From: Russula earlei
Lineage: Eukaryota; Basidiomycota; Agaricomycetes; Russulales; Russulaceae
Length of the DNA stretch: 64,000 bases
Direction: 5' to 3'
NCBI GenBank assembly: GCA_025769875.1
Contig: JAGFNK010000050.1
Location: 1-64,000, forward strand
Positions 1 to 9,806 of this stretch are shown piece by piece (positions within the stretch are counted from its first letter, which is position 1; each line of letters opens with the position of its first letter). The notes beneath the pieces were generated by a model, which was not told where the DNA came from, ran no database searches, and was given only the letters and a program-made list of their open reading frames with translations. The position numbers were made by a program, and so were the translations under genes.

Positions 1-510
1 ACCAGAACTCACCAGGAGTAGTTGAAGCCTATAAGGCCAGACTAATCACCTGGCTGGTGCAACAAATTTACAATCAACCAGTCAGAGACATACCTGCCAT
101 CAATGATCTACAACCATGTATCAATGATGCCAGGGAAGAACAAGCCAGAGACCAACTCAGGAAAGCTAATATTGAAGCATTGTCCTCCTCTGACAGAGGA
201 GAAGAAACTACTAGCAGAAGGAAAATGCTTCATCTGCAAGAAGGCAGGGCACATCAGCTGGAACTGTCCTGACAAGGACAGAGTCAAGAAATCAAGTAAC
301 CCAAGGGACAAAGGAAAGGCTCGAGCTCTGGAAACAGAGAAGGAGGACCTCTCAGGGGACAGTGGAAACAAAGCACTGTCTCTGGACAATCCACATCTCC
401 CCCTCCTACCTACAACAAGAGCTCCTCCTCTGCATCCATAAAGAAGATGTCCACCAAACAGAAGGAGGACTTGTTGGAAGAACTGATGGAACAGGGTTTT
501 TAGGAACACC
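1..510 (+). pseudogene. gag: Retrotransposon Gag C-terminal remnant with CCHC zinc knuckle
   Basis: A Gag fragment that enters from outside the window. The frame from base 3 reads an alpha-helical Gag-like tail (residues such as QQIYNQPVRDIPAIND) to about base 195. The reading then moves to another frame, where a CX2CX4HX4C zinc knuckle appears (CFICKKAGHISWNC, about bases 226-270), followed by a lysine-rich basic tail. Zinc knuckles of this type package element RNA in Ty3/gypsy and related Gag proteins. The frame change near base 195 and the lack of any protease or reverse transcriptase downstream show that it is a broken relic. The parent element cannot be assigned from what is visible, and the knuckle sequence differs from that of the chromovirus at 5015-12687. 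Confidence 0.75.
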
Positions 511-539
511 TAAGTCAATGGCCTGGCTTAGGAAGAATA

Positions 540-1052
540 GTGTGTTGGGGGGAGCATCACCTCACAGCTACAATGGATGATGAAGAAAAGTCTGAAGAAG
601 AAAAGTCGCTGGACTCTGCATATCAAGCCCATGACCACGCTGCTTCTTGTCCTTTCCAGGGAAGGATTGATCGTCTCGAACATGAGTGGGACGACTTCCT
701 CAAAGAGCTCGCGGCGCTGTGTCAGGAACTCAGAAATGCGCAAATGAAGCTGAAGGAGAGCCTTGACACATGCAACGAACTACAGCACACCCTTGTGGAT
801 CATGCCGTTGATCAGCCACGCAAGACTGTGGGCTGCACTCCTGCCTCCCCATCATGCTCATCTGGACAGCATAAACACCTGCACCTCGCAACCATCACTC
901 ATCAAGACTCCTCAACCCCACTATGTCACACAGAGTGGGACGTCATTGCCATTGACTGCGAATCTGAGCAGGATGTACCATATGTCCCCCCTCCACTCCC
1001 ACCTATTGCTATGACTCATTGCTGCTCTGACTCCAGGACTTCACAGGATTGA
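540..1052 (+). CDS. Hypothetical coiled-coil ORF next to Gag remnant
   Basis: A 170-codon open frame of unknown function. Residues about 38-85 (the stretch starting FQGRIDRLEHEWDDFLKEL) have a heptad-like pattern typical of a coiled coil. The C-terminal half is rich in Ser, His, Pro and Thr and looks disordered. It starts about 30 bases after the Gag frame ends, and the same CX-rich Gag remnant lies immediately upstream, so it may be another piece of that retroelement rather than a host gene. I do not recognise a family. No intron signals are needed to read it. Confidence 0.3.
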   Translation: MCWGEHHLTATMDDEEKSEEEKSLDSAYQAHDHAASCPFQGRIDRLEHEWDDFLKELAALCQELRNAQMKLKESLDTCNELQHTLVDHAVDQPRKTVGCTPASPSCSSGQHKHLHLATITHQDSSTPLCHTEWDVIAIDCESEQDVPYVPPPLPPIAMTHCCSDSRTSQD

Positions 1053-1159
1053 TATATGATATAGCATGTACCATAGCAGGTTGTTCATGACAATGTCAAT
1101 ACGTTCCATGGTTTGATACAGTCCTTGTAGATTTACTACGATATGACACTTCAAACTTA

Positions 1160-1567
1160 TTGCCGTTTTCAGCGCACTTGGCGGAGCTTGAATTCCACCC
1201 AAATCGGCGCAGAAACCCCCTCAAACATGCGGGATAAATATCTCCCTCAAAACAGCTTCAATTCATATGAAATTTATTGTCCCTGAATCGCCTGAATGAG
1301 GGCTAGGCAGCCCCATTGTTTTCATGAGATTTGAGTGAGAATTGGTGGAGCTGGACTCAAGCCACCTCCACATGTGTATTAGATGAATTACAACTCAAAA
1401 TCATGGTCTATATCTATTATTTTTCCCTCATGTTGTACCCATGGGCTGTCTTGAGGCAGCCCCATAGTGTTTTTGACTCAAGTGTTGTGGTGTGCAACGT
1501 TGTTTCCAGTGCAATTGGAGTCGCGGCCAGCCACTCATCACCCCTCTCGCCTCTCGATTCTGACCAT
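1160..1567 (+). repeat. Left terminal inverted repeat of foldback element
   Basis: Pairs with 3694-4098 in inverted orientation. The match runs from TTGCCGTTTTCAGCGCAC at the outer end to about the word GACCAT at the inner end. A short difference is visible near 1310, where this arm has CCCC next to ATTG and the other arm lacks those bases. The apparent 97-codon frame on this arm is mirrored by the same peptide on the opposite strand of the other arm, so it is a by-product of the repeat, not a gene. Confidence 0.85.
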
Positions 1568-1749
1568 CCTTCTTGTTTTTCACAGACAGAGAGGAGTGGG
1601 TTGCAAAGAGGGGTCCTATTCTGAACTCTTTCTACTACAGAGTAGCTAGGGTGTTTTTATATACAGGAGAGAGGTACTAGAGATGAATGGCATGAAAATG
1701 AATCAAGACTGGTTGAGACGGTTGAGGCGGTCGTGAAAGGCTTGAGACG

Positions 1750-3690
1750 CGAACGCATCTAGTGTGCCGAGGCGTGCATGGGCGCGTGATCGGTGGCGAG
1801 GGCTGGGCGATGCGATCGAGGTCTTGATGTCACACGCAAGATGGCTTGTGGTGTGCGGTCGGTGGACTGCCTGGAACAAGAGGGAGGTGGCAAGGGATGA
1901 AAGGGAGCTGAGGTGTCAGTCTCATGTCGTGTCGTGTCGCGTTTTCGCATGTGATTTCGACGCCAGCCATAATCTTCCTTACACCTCCCAGGGGCTTGAA
2001 ACTTTGACCGTCCTCGGTCAAGCGTCTGAATGCGAGTGTTTTGAGCCTTTCACGTCTGAATTGAGGCGGCGGTCGCGGTTGCTTGTGCTGCGGAAGACGC
2101 GAAGGCGGCGATCGGTGATGGCGATGACGGAAGAGGCGAGGGCGATGGGAAACGGAGGCGATGGAGACGAGGGTGGCGGTGACGAGATGGCGGCTGCGTG
2201 GTGGTGGTGTTGTCTTGTGGCGGTGGCGGCGTGGTCGTCTCCATTGCAGGTGGTGGCAGCAGGCGTGGACGAGGAGCGAAGGCGTAGGCGGTGAGCATGA
2301 GTTCATAGATAGAGACGTAGGTGGCGAGGACTCGAGAAAGAGGATGCGTGGGGCGGCTTGCGTGGGGGTGGGATCTGTCGTCTTGCGGCGGCGGTGGCGG
2401 GGTCGTCTCCACTGCAGGTGTCGGCAGCAGACGTGGGCAAGAGCGCGCGAACGGATGGGGAGGCAATGTGGGAGGCGGCGTGCAGTGTGCTGTTGGCGTC
2501 CGCAACTGCTTCTCCTGCGGTGGCGGCTTCTGCTCCTGTTGTGGTGTGTCGTGGCTAAGTTCGTGGCTGAGGCCTTCTTGGTCTTCTGGGGTGGTGCTGG
2601 TGGTGAGGGGTTGCGACGGTGCGGCAGTGCTGGTGTCGTGCGAAACTACTAAAGCGGCAGCTGAGACTGAGAAGACTGAGGCTGAGACTGAGAAGGTGGC
2701 AGCGGACTGAGCCGGTGCGATGGTGGAGGTGGACGGGGCGGAGGCGACGACTGAGGGCGATGCAGGGGCGACGGCGGCGGTGGCTGACAAGGGCGTGGCG
2801 GCGGTGGCTTGTGAGACGGTGGTGGAGACGGCGGCGTGTGGCGCTAAGACATCGGTGGCTGAGGCTGAGGCTACGGTGGTGGCTGATGAGACTAAGGCGG
2901 CTGGCAAGGCTAAGAGCGCGGTGGTGGCAGTTCACTGATCTGAAGCTGGGGCAATGGAGACGGCTGGCAAAACTAGGGGCGCGGTGGCGGCGGCTGAGAC
3001 TGAGAAGGCTGAGGCTGAGGGCAGGGTGGAGACGGCGGCGGCTGGCGATGCTGGTGCTATGACGGACTGGGCTGAACTGACAAGTACAGGCGAGGCTAAG
3101 ACGGAGACTGATGCGAAGTCGGCGGCTTGCACGACTGAGGCTACTGTGGCAACGGACGAGGCGACGGACGAGACTGAGGGCGACGAGACGACTGAGGGCG
3201 CGGGAGCGGATGAGACGAAGGCGGGGGTGGCAGACGAGGCTGCGAGGGCTGAAGTGGCGGGCGGCGCTAAAATGTCGGTGGGCGAGGTTGAGATGGTGGT
3301 TGTGCATGGAGCTGAGACAGTGGCCATAGCAGGCGACACTGAGGGCGCGGGAGCTGGTTGGGCTAAGACGGGGACAGTGGCGATAGGCAATGTCACGGCT
3401 GAGGCTACGGCGGCGGGGACAGACGAGGTGGCGACGATGGCGAATGCGGGCGATGCTGGGACAGCGAGGGCAGGTGGTGACGATGGCAAATGCGGGCGAT
3501 GCTGGGATGGCGAGGGCAGGTGGAGCCGAGGCGATGATGGCTGGTGAGTCGAGGATGGCGGCGGTGAACGAGGTGACAGGAACGGCGGACGAGGTGGGAA
3601 CCGCAGGGACGATGGGCAAGGCAGGCGAGGCGGAGGCAATGGTGCACAATGTAGGGACGGAGGCTGGAGCGGGCATGGGCGCAGGGTATG
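1750..3690. repeat. Purine-rich GAGGCT/GGCGGTGG low-complexity core
   Basis: The plus strand is strongly G-rich and C-poor, made of degenerate short words such as GAGGCTGAGGCT, GGCGGTGGC and GAGACGAAGGCG. Because stop codons are rare in such sequence, long open frames appear on both strands at once (for example 3676-2555 minus, 373 codons, and 3930-2932 minus, 332 codons). Their products are low-complexity Ala/Ser/Val or Ser/Arg/Leu strings without domains. I treat all of them as compositional artefacts. The strand asymmetry itself would favour R-loop, triplex or G-quadruplex formation. Confidence 0.7.
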
Positions 3691-3693
3691 TGT

Positions 3694-4098
3694 ATGGTCA
3701 GAATGGAGAGGTAAGAGGGGCAATGAGTGGCTGGCCATCACTCCAATCACACTGAAAACAATTTTGCACACCACAACACGTGAGTCAAAAACACTATGGG
3801 GCTGCCTCAAGACAGCCCATGGGTACAACATGAGGGAAAAAAAATAGATATAGACCATGATTTTGAGTTGTAATTCATCTAATACACATGTGGAGGTGGC
3901 TTGAGTCCAGCTCCACCAATTCTCACTCAAATCTCATGAAAACAATGCTGCCTAGCCCTCATTCAGGCGATTCAGGGACAATAAATTTCATATGAATTGA
4001 AGCTGTTTTGAGGGAGATATTCATCCCGCATGTTTGAGGGGGTTTATGCGCCGATTTGGGTGGAATTCAAGCTCCGCCAAGTGCGCTGAAAACAGCAA
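3694..4098 (-). repeat. Right terminal inverted repeat of foldback element
   Basis: Reverse-complement copy of 1160-1567. An ORF reading out of the purine-rich core into this arm (3930 back to 2932) ends up sharing about 60 residues with the left-arm frame, which is what exposes the repeat. Confidence 0.85.
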
Positions 4099-4279
4099 TA
4101 ATGCCAGCATGAAAGAAGCCTGTAAATTTGGGATGATGACGAGGGGTTGTTATATCTGGACAGACAGTGGCATGGGGTTGGCTAAAACAGGGATCTTGCA
4201 GTAGTGGTTTATACCCTCCAATTACTGAGCAGCTACAAGGATGATTGAACTACCACCCGTAAATACCCTTCTTTTGCTT

Positions 4280-5009
4280 TCAACAGCCTAATGGCACCAC
4301 TTTCCAAAACAAGGCGCTTGCTAAACCATGGTCATGAAGAGCGGGCGTCCAGCACCTTAGGAGACAGTCAGCATAGCCAATGCCACAGATCGGTATGATA
4401 TTGAACCGACTTGCCTGGCATTGTCTGATGTTTAATTTTTGAGATAACCCCACAAGATCAAGTCCACCGTCTGGCGTCAAGGGATATTCGATCTCATTCA
4501 TATGTTCCAGGTCCTTTTGTTGTTCGTAAATCCTCACAAGGATGTAACTTTCCACTTTTCTTTTTTTCCTCGGCACATCCTTCCCAAAAGGGTAGGATTG
4601 TTTGCTTGGAATTGCAATTGTGTTTGACTGACACCCAGGAGCAGACGTACAATCAGTATTTCCGTCAGGCATCTTCTCTTGATTGTCTGTTGGTGCTGGA
4701 GTCAATGCATGCCGGACATAGAATGTGTCAACCTCACTGTGTGAATGCTCTGCTGCTATGGGCTGTGTAAATTGGAAAGTGCTTGCTGGTTCATCGCTGT
4801 GTTCTTGCTGTTGATGGCCTCAGTTTTCATTGGCGATGCTCTGCTCAGAGGTGCCGTCAGGTCTTGGGAGAGTAATCACATGTTGATGCAAGAAATTTGG
4901 AAGTCAAATCTTCAATCTTAATTGATCCCTGTCCCTGCAACTATGCTGCCCATGCTAGCTTCCATGGTGAATAAAGGACAAGCAACAGTGAGTTCATCTC
5001 ACATGGATC
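4280..5009 (-). pseudogene. Host gene of unknown function, downstream part, split by chromovirus A
   Basis: On the minus strand a frame can be followed from about 4865 down to a stop at 4280, with one in-frame TGA near 4825. It includes the stretch starting EVDTFYVRHALTPAP and a basic patch (PRKKRKVE) resembling a nuclear localisation signal. The matching upstream exon lies on the other side of the retrotransposon (12693-12800). If the element and one AATAG duplication are ignored, the upstream exon reads across the insertion point and meets a plausible GTGAGA splice donor a few bases later. I do not recognise the family. The region 4100-4280 shows nothing further. Confidence 0.45.
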
Positions 5010-5014
5010 AATAG

Positions 5015-5506
5015 TGTCACCGACTGGGGGCAGTGTCGCTGACAAATCATTTCACGTGCAAGACATGCGCACAGAGTCGAGCGAGACGATGAGTTCTTGC
5101 GGAATTTGGGGATCTCAGTGACAACACAGCAGAGGCTAGTGTGCACCACAGAGTGAAAAGACAATGAATAAGTCTTTGCGTTTGAAGACTTAGAGAGATG
5201 AGAGAGATTCTGGGACGATTGCTTGATTCTCTGCAAGCCTACAGTTCTGAAGCTGAATCCAGTGATATTTCACAAGAGAACAAGCTTAGGGCTTGTTCTC
5301 TCCTACTGACAGCTTTATATAGACAGTATGTCCTATATCAAATAGCAGACATTGGGTAACAACGAGGCGATCGAGACTGGAACATGCTGGAAGGTGGTGG
5401 TACATGCGAGGCTGAATGAGTCATGAGAATGCGTGGGAATCGTGAGGCTTGTCTAGGTAGGCTTGTCTGGTTGCCTGTCCGGTCTGAGGGGCCGGTACTT
5501 GTGACA
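5015..5506 (-). repeat. 3' LTR of chromovirus A
   Basis: 492 bp, same length as 12196-12687. The two LTRs differ by scattered transitions with almost no indels. Inverted TGTCAC/GTGACA ends are intact. Confidence 0.95.
5275..5325 (-). promoter_or_regulatory. LTR promoter: TATA box with adjacent stem-loop
   Basis: On the minus strand TATATAAAG (complement of about 5312-5323) is followed about 15 bases later by a near-perfect stem-loop at 5275-5301 whose arms are AGAGAACAAGC and GCTTGTTCTCT. The same pair sits in the 5' LTR of this element and in the LTRs of chromoviruses B and C. The TATA box would start element transcription; the stem lies where the R region of the RNA would begin. Confidence 0.6.
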
Positions 5507-5520
5507 TCACCCCCTTGTTA
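5507..5520 (-). other. Polypurine tract of chromovirus A
   Basis: Immediately upstream of the 3' LTR the minus strand reads AACAAGGGGGTGA. A purine run in this position primes plus-strand DNA synthesis in LTR retrotransposons. The same motif precedes the LTRs of B (21247-21262) and C (31658-31671). Confidence 0.75.
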
Positions 5521-5524
5521 ACGT

Positions 5525-6390
5525 CTAAGCAATATAGGGGAGGATGGTGGAATGGCAGCGATGAGTGTGGAATTGGACTTGATCGCGAGGGACTCGGCAC
5601 ATCCTGTCAGTCTTGCATCATCGGTGGGGGTTTCTGCAATGGTCGGCCACATGTCCATGGCGATTGCAGAGGACGCAGATGGCAATTTTGGGGCATTCGA
5701 ATGTGTTGTGTCCTCCGTCATGACACCAGGCGCATTTGTCAGAGAGTCGAGGGGAGAACTGATACCACAGGTCTAAAAGGGCTTGTTTGGCATCTTGATG
5801 TTCTTGTTCGGAGAGTTGAGGCATTGTTCTGAACAAGACTCGTGGTTCAAGGCAGGCTTTAGCGTTGGCCTTGGCCAGCTTGATCTCTGAGTCTCTTACC
5901 TCCCACATCATATCGTGGTATCTCTCTTGAGTGGTGACAAGGGAGTTTGCCATTTGTCATGTTTTCTTTATGGCAAACCGATAGCGGTGTACTTCGGCCT
6001 CCAAAGACAGATCTTGTTCAAATCTAAGTGCCTCATTGATGGCATTGGTATATCTGAGGTTTTCTTTGAACAAAAAGGCGTCTTTTTGTGAGGGGAGGGG
6101 GCGAGGGTAAGGGTCAGCTCATGCTCAGATAGGTATGCGGTGAGTGGGACATCCAGGGCTGTAAGTGGCTAGTAGGGAGGGGAAGCCATGTGTGAGGTCA
6201 GGGAGAACAAAACGAGGGGGAAGTGTGTCGTCTTCGTTGCCTGGGTCTGGGATCAGCAAATCTAGGCCTAAATCTCCTTCTTCCCATCCTTCTCCGAGTT
6301 CTTCCAATTCGGAAGGTTGGACGTGGTTGGTGGGTGGTTCGTAGATGGGAGGTGGTGTTCTCTCTGGGGATGGAACGGTGGGGAGTAGTC
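5525..6390 (-). pseudogene. Extra ORF after pol: acidic segment plus two CCHC zinc knuckles (copy A)
   Basis: Between the pol stop (6420) and the 3' LTR the minus strand encodes a further protein. One phase runs from a proline-rich start through an acidic block (ELGEGWEEGDLGLDLL, about 6300-6255), then a helical region, then two adjacent CX2CX4HX4C knuckles (CAWCHDGGHNTFEC and CVLCNRHGHVADHC, about 5735-5640). A third cluster of Cys and His follows up to the polypurine tract. In-frame TGA codons interrupt it near 6127, 6121, 5957 and 5620. The phase differs from gag-pol. Copies B and C encode the same protein. Tandem knuckles suggest a nucleic-acid-binding, Gag-like role. I do not recognise a described family, and its position matches that of env in other elements, although no signal peptide or membrane segment is seen. 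Confidence 0.7.
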
Positions 6391-6419
6391 ATTCGTAGGT
6401 GGTATCTTTTATATCTGGG

Positions 6420-9400
6420 TCATCCAGCCGAAGCGGAGTAGTATTCCTTCAGAAGTTCTGGGGCGTTAAGGTCGTGGTGGTCGACCCATGAGTTGTCTGA
6501 TGCAGGGTACCCCTTCCAGTGTACAAGGTACTGAAGTTAACGTGTTCATCCAAACCTTCTAGTGTCTAGAATTGCTTCAATTTCATATTCTTCCTCGTTT
6601 TCTATGGTTGGTGGAGGTTGTGTAAACGGCGTGCCATATTCTTCTGTCTCCTTATAAGGGAGAAGTAGGTTGACATGGAAGACATCATGTATCTTCATCG
6701 ATGGCAGGAGTTGTAATTGATATGCGACTTTGGAAATTCTTTTTGTAATAGGAAATGGTCCGTATCTTTTAGGCATTAACTTGCATGTTCCTTGTGTTTT
6801 GAGGTTTTTTGCTTCTAGCCATATGAGGGTTCCTTCTTCCATTTCCTTGATGTCAGGTTTTAGGGGTTGTTGTTTGCATTCTAGAAGTTGTTGGGCGTCT
6901 TGTCTTGCCTCTTCTAGTTGTTTCAGGCGATTGGTGGATGAAGGCACATTGTTGTCTTCTAGGCTGATGTTGATCTGGGGTTTAAATCCCATGAGGAGTT
7001 TGTGTGGTGACTTCCATGTTGTTTCATGTTTCCATGAGTTATGTGCATATTCTGCTAAAGGGAGCATTTTTGCCCAGGAATCAGGATGAGTCATGGTCCA
7101 GGGTCTTAGGTATTGTTCCAGCCATGCATTCATTTGTTCTGTTTGTCCATCTGTTTGGGGGTGGAATGTGGTGGACATGTTTTGTTTGACGCCTAAGTTT
7201 TTACATATGGCTTTGGAGAAGTTTGATGCAAATCGGGGGTCTCTGTTGGAGATGATTCTTTTGGGAATGCCAAACCAGGGCACGAGGTGTTTCAGATATT
7301 CGTGTGCGACACCTGTTCCATCGATCATTTTGTTGCATGGGATGAATTTTGTTGCTTTGGAGCATCCTTGGTCGACTATGGTAAGGACACTGTCAAATCC
7401 TTCTGATTTGGGCAGGTCAGTGATAAGGTCCATTGATACGTATTGAAAGGGGCCTTGTTCAACATGTGTGTCAAGTGGAAAAGTCGTGGCTTTCTTTCTT
7501 GGTATATTGGTCTTGGACTCTTGGCATTTGGCGCAACCTTTGACATATTGTTCTACAAATTGTTGTAGTCTGGGCCCTTCGTAATGTTGTTTGGCTAGGT
7601 CCCAGGTGTTGGCTATTCCTGGGTGTCCTGCAAACGGGGTGTCGTGAAATTGTCTCAGAATTTCTCGTCACTTGTCAGGTTTGTCTGGTAGGTAGGTTTT
7701 TCGTGCGAAGATTTTGGGTGGTAGTAATGTGGTTTTTTGTTCTTCTACTCCCTTGTTAAGGTCTTTGCAACGAGAAAGTGTGTTGGCAATTGTGTGTGTG
7801 TGTCCAGGGACATGTTCCATAGTGATATTGAAATCTTGCATGTATTGCATCCATCTGGCTTGTCGTCCTGTTAATTTTTGTGGTTCTTTGAACTAGGTGA
7901 GGTTTTTGTGGTCCGTCCTTATTCTAACTGGTTTATCGGCTCCTAGGAAGAATGGTCGTCCACTTTTTAATCCGAAAATTACTGCTGCTAGTTCTTTGTC
8001 ATGTGTGTTGTAGTTCCTTTCTGCATCTAATAATGTTCTGGAATAGTATGTGATTGGGTGTAAACCATCTTCATACTCTTGGGATATGACTGCTCCGATA
8101 GCGAATCCTGATGCATCGGTATCTAGAATGAATTGTTTTGTCCACTCTGGGGTGCAAAGCACTGGGTAGGATATGCAAGTTTCTTTCAGGATTTGAAAGG
8201 CTTGATCTTCCTTTGTCGTCCATTCCCATTGTTTGTTTTTCTTGGTTAAGTCGTTCAGTGGTCTGGCTTTTATAGAGAAGTTGGGTATGAAATTTTGATA
8301 GAAGTTACAAAATCCCAAGAAACTTCTGACTTCTTTTAGTGTTGATGGAGTTGGCCAGTCTTTAATTCCTTTGACTTTAATGGGGTCCATAATTATCTTT
8401 CCTTCTCCTATGATTACTCTGAGGTATTCTACCTTTCTTTTGTGGAATTGACACTTTTCTGGTTTGAGATAGAGGTCGTGTTGTTTTAATTTGGACAGTA
8501 CATGATTGACTTTGGATGTGTGTTCTGTCTCATCATTCTTTGTGGCAATGATGATGTCATCCATATAGATTTTCAACCATCCTTGTGCGAGCTCTTCTTG
8601 AAAAATGTTGTCCATCATTGTTTGAAAGGTAGCTGGAGAGTTTGTTAGTCCAAAGAACATTACCGTAGGTTCAAACAGCCCATCGCTGGTTTTGAAGGCT
8701 GCTTTCCACTCATCTCCTTCTTTGATCCGAATGTTGTTGTAGCCCCATCTAACGTCAAATTTGGTAAAGAGTTCCTTTCCTGCTAAGGCGTGGATAAGTT
8801 CTGGGATCAAGGGTAGTGGATATACATTAGGTATTGTCCATTTGTTTAGATTCCTATAATCTTGCACCCGTCGAAATTTACTGATGTCTTTTTTCTTTAT
8901 AAGAAAGAATCCACTAGCATATGGTGAGCTGGATCTTCTTATTTGTTTGAGTCGTAGGTTTTGTTCGAGAAATTTTCTTTGTTCTTCTTTCTCTTTAGAC
9001 GAAAGGGGGTACACTCTGCAGTTGATCATCGTCGGGGCGTCTGATTTTAGGTCAATGGCATGGTCCCATTTTCTTGGTCCAGGGAATCTTTCTGACTCTT
9101 GTTCCATAAATACTTTCCTGTATTGGTGGTATCAATGAGGAACTATTTCTTGCCAGTTTTTGGGTTTGTCCTGCATCTGTGATTCTGCTAGTTGTTGTGC
9201 TATGGTGGTTTTGCATATTTGAGTTTGTAGCCATAGTTCATCGCCTTCCTCCCAGTCTGTCAGTGCCTTGATCCATGCCGGAGTTTCCTGATCTCCCTTG
9301 AGGGTGACTCTTCCTATGATAGTTCCTTTAGACCAATTTATTCTCAGGTTGGTCGACTCTAGGAATGGATATCCTAGAATGATATCATCTTGTCCTATGT

Positions 9401-9806
9401 CTGCGACCAGGAATTGGTGTGTGTGTTTTTGTCCTAGTAGTTTTAGTTCCAGTTGGACGGTTTGGGTAATTTTTCCTAAATGGTTAAGTGTTCCGTCAAC
9501 GTTCTTAACGTTTCTGGTTGGGATTAATTTTCTGGTTTGTAGGTGTAGTTCCTTTGTTAATTTGGGAGATATGAAGCATTCTGTAGCCCCACTGTCTATT
9601 AGGGCTTTCTTTTCGGCCTTATTCAATCCAATGTAAATAGTAGTCATCACTGATATTGACTTTCTTTGAGACTTGTACATGGAGTCAATACCTAAAGCTC
9701 GAGCAATCGCCATTATGCTCAAGCATCCAGATGTGATGGTGGCCATGTCGGCAGCACGTGCGTGAGTTGTTTTGCGTTTCGGTTTTGTAGGGCAGTCGTG
9801 GGCCAA
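6420..9806 (-). pseudogene. pol: Pol of chromovirus A: protease, RT, RNase H, integrase, chromodomain
   Basis: Domains in order on the minus strand: aspartic protease with ALIDSGATE (about 9590); reverse transcriptase with the catalytic IYMDDIII (about 8560) and [11 protein letters not shown]; RNase H with DTDASG, HDKELAAV and TDHKNL; an H2C2 integrase finger (H, H, CAKC about 7640-7530); integrase core with MDLITDLP, SNRDPRF and TDGQTEQMNAWLEQY; and a C-terminal chromodomain ending YLVHWKGYPASDNSW (about 6500). The chromodomain places it among chromoviruses, where it steers integration toward chromatin. The second integrase motif has Asn where Asp is expected (SNRD for SDRD). In-frame stops lie near 9130, 7893, 7668, 6546 and 6537; most are TGA. 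It is in phase with gag, so Gag-Pol was probably one polyprotein. Confidence 0.93.

Larger units (their letters stand above)
1160..4098. mobile_element. Foldback/TIR element, 2.9 kb, non-autonomous
   Basis: Two long inverted repeats of about 405 bp (1160-1567 and 3694-4098) face each other around a 2.1 kb core. The outermost bases are TTGCCGTTTTC on the left and the matching reverse complement on the right (one mismatch). A TA dinucleotide lies directly outside each end (1158-1159 and 4099-4100), compatible with a TA target-site duplication as in Tc1/mariner-type elements; an AT duplication one base further in cannot be excluded. The core encodes no transposase motif I can see, so movement would need an enzyme supplied in trans. 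The two arms share long stretches with only scattered, mostly single-base differences. Confidence 0.8.

Noticed and set aside
1830..2306. Pro/His/Arg-rich minus-strand ORF (158 codons)
   Set aside because: Same low-complexity tract; no conserved motif and it overlaps an equally long ORF on the other strand.
2555..3676. A 373-codon minus-strand ORF in the foldback core, rich in Ser, Arg, His and Leu
   Set aside because: Composition of the purine-rich tract removes stop codons on both strands; overlapping 332- and 285-codon frames with unrelated products exist and none has a domain.
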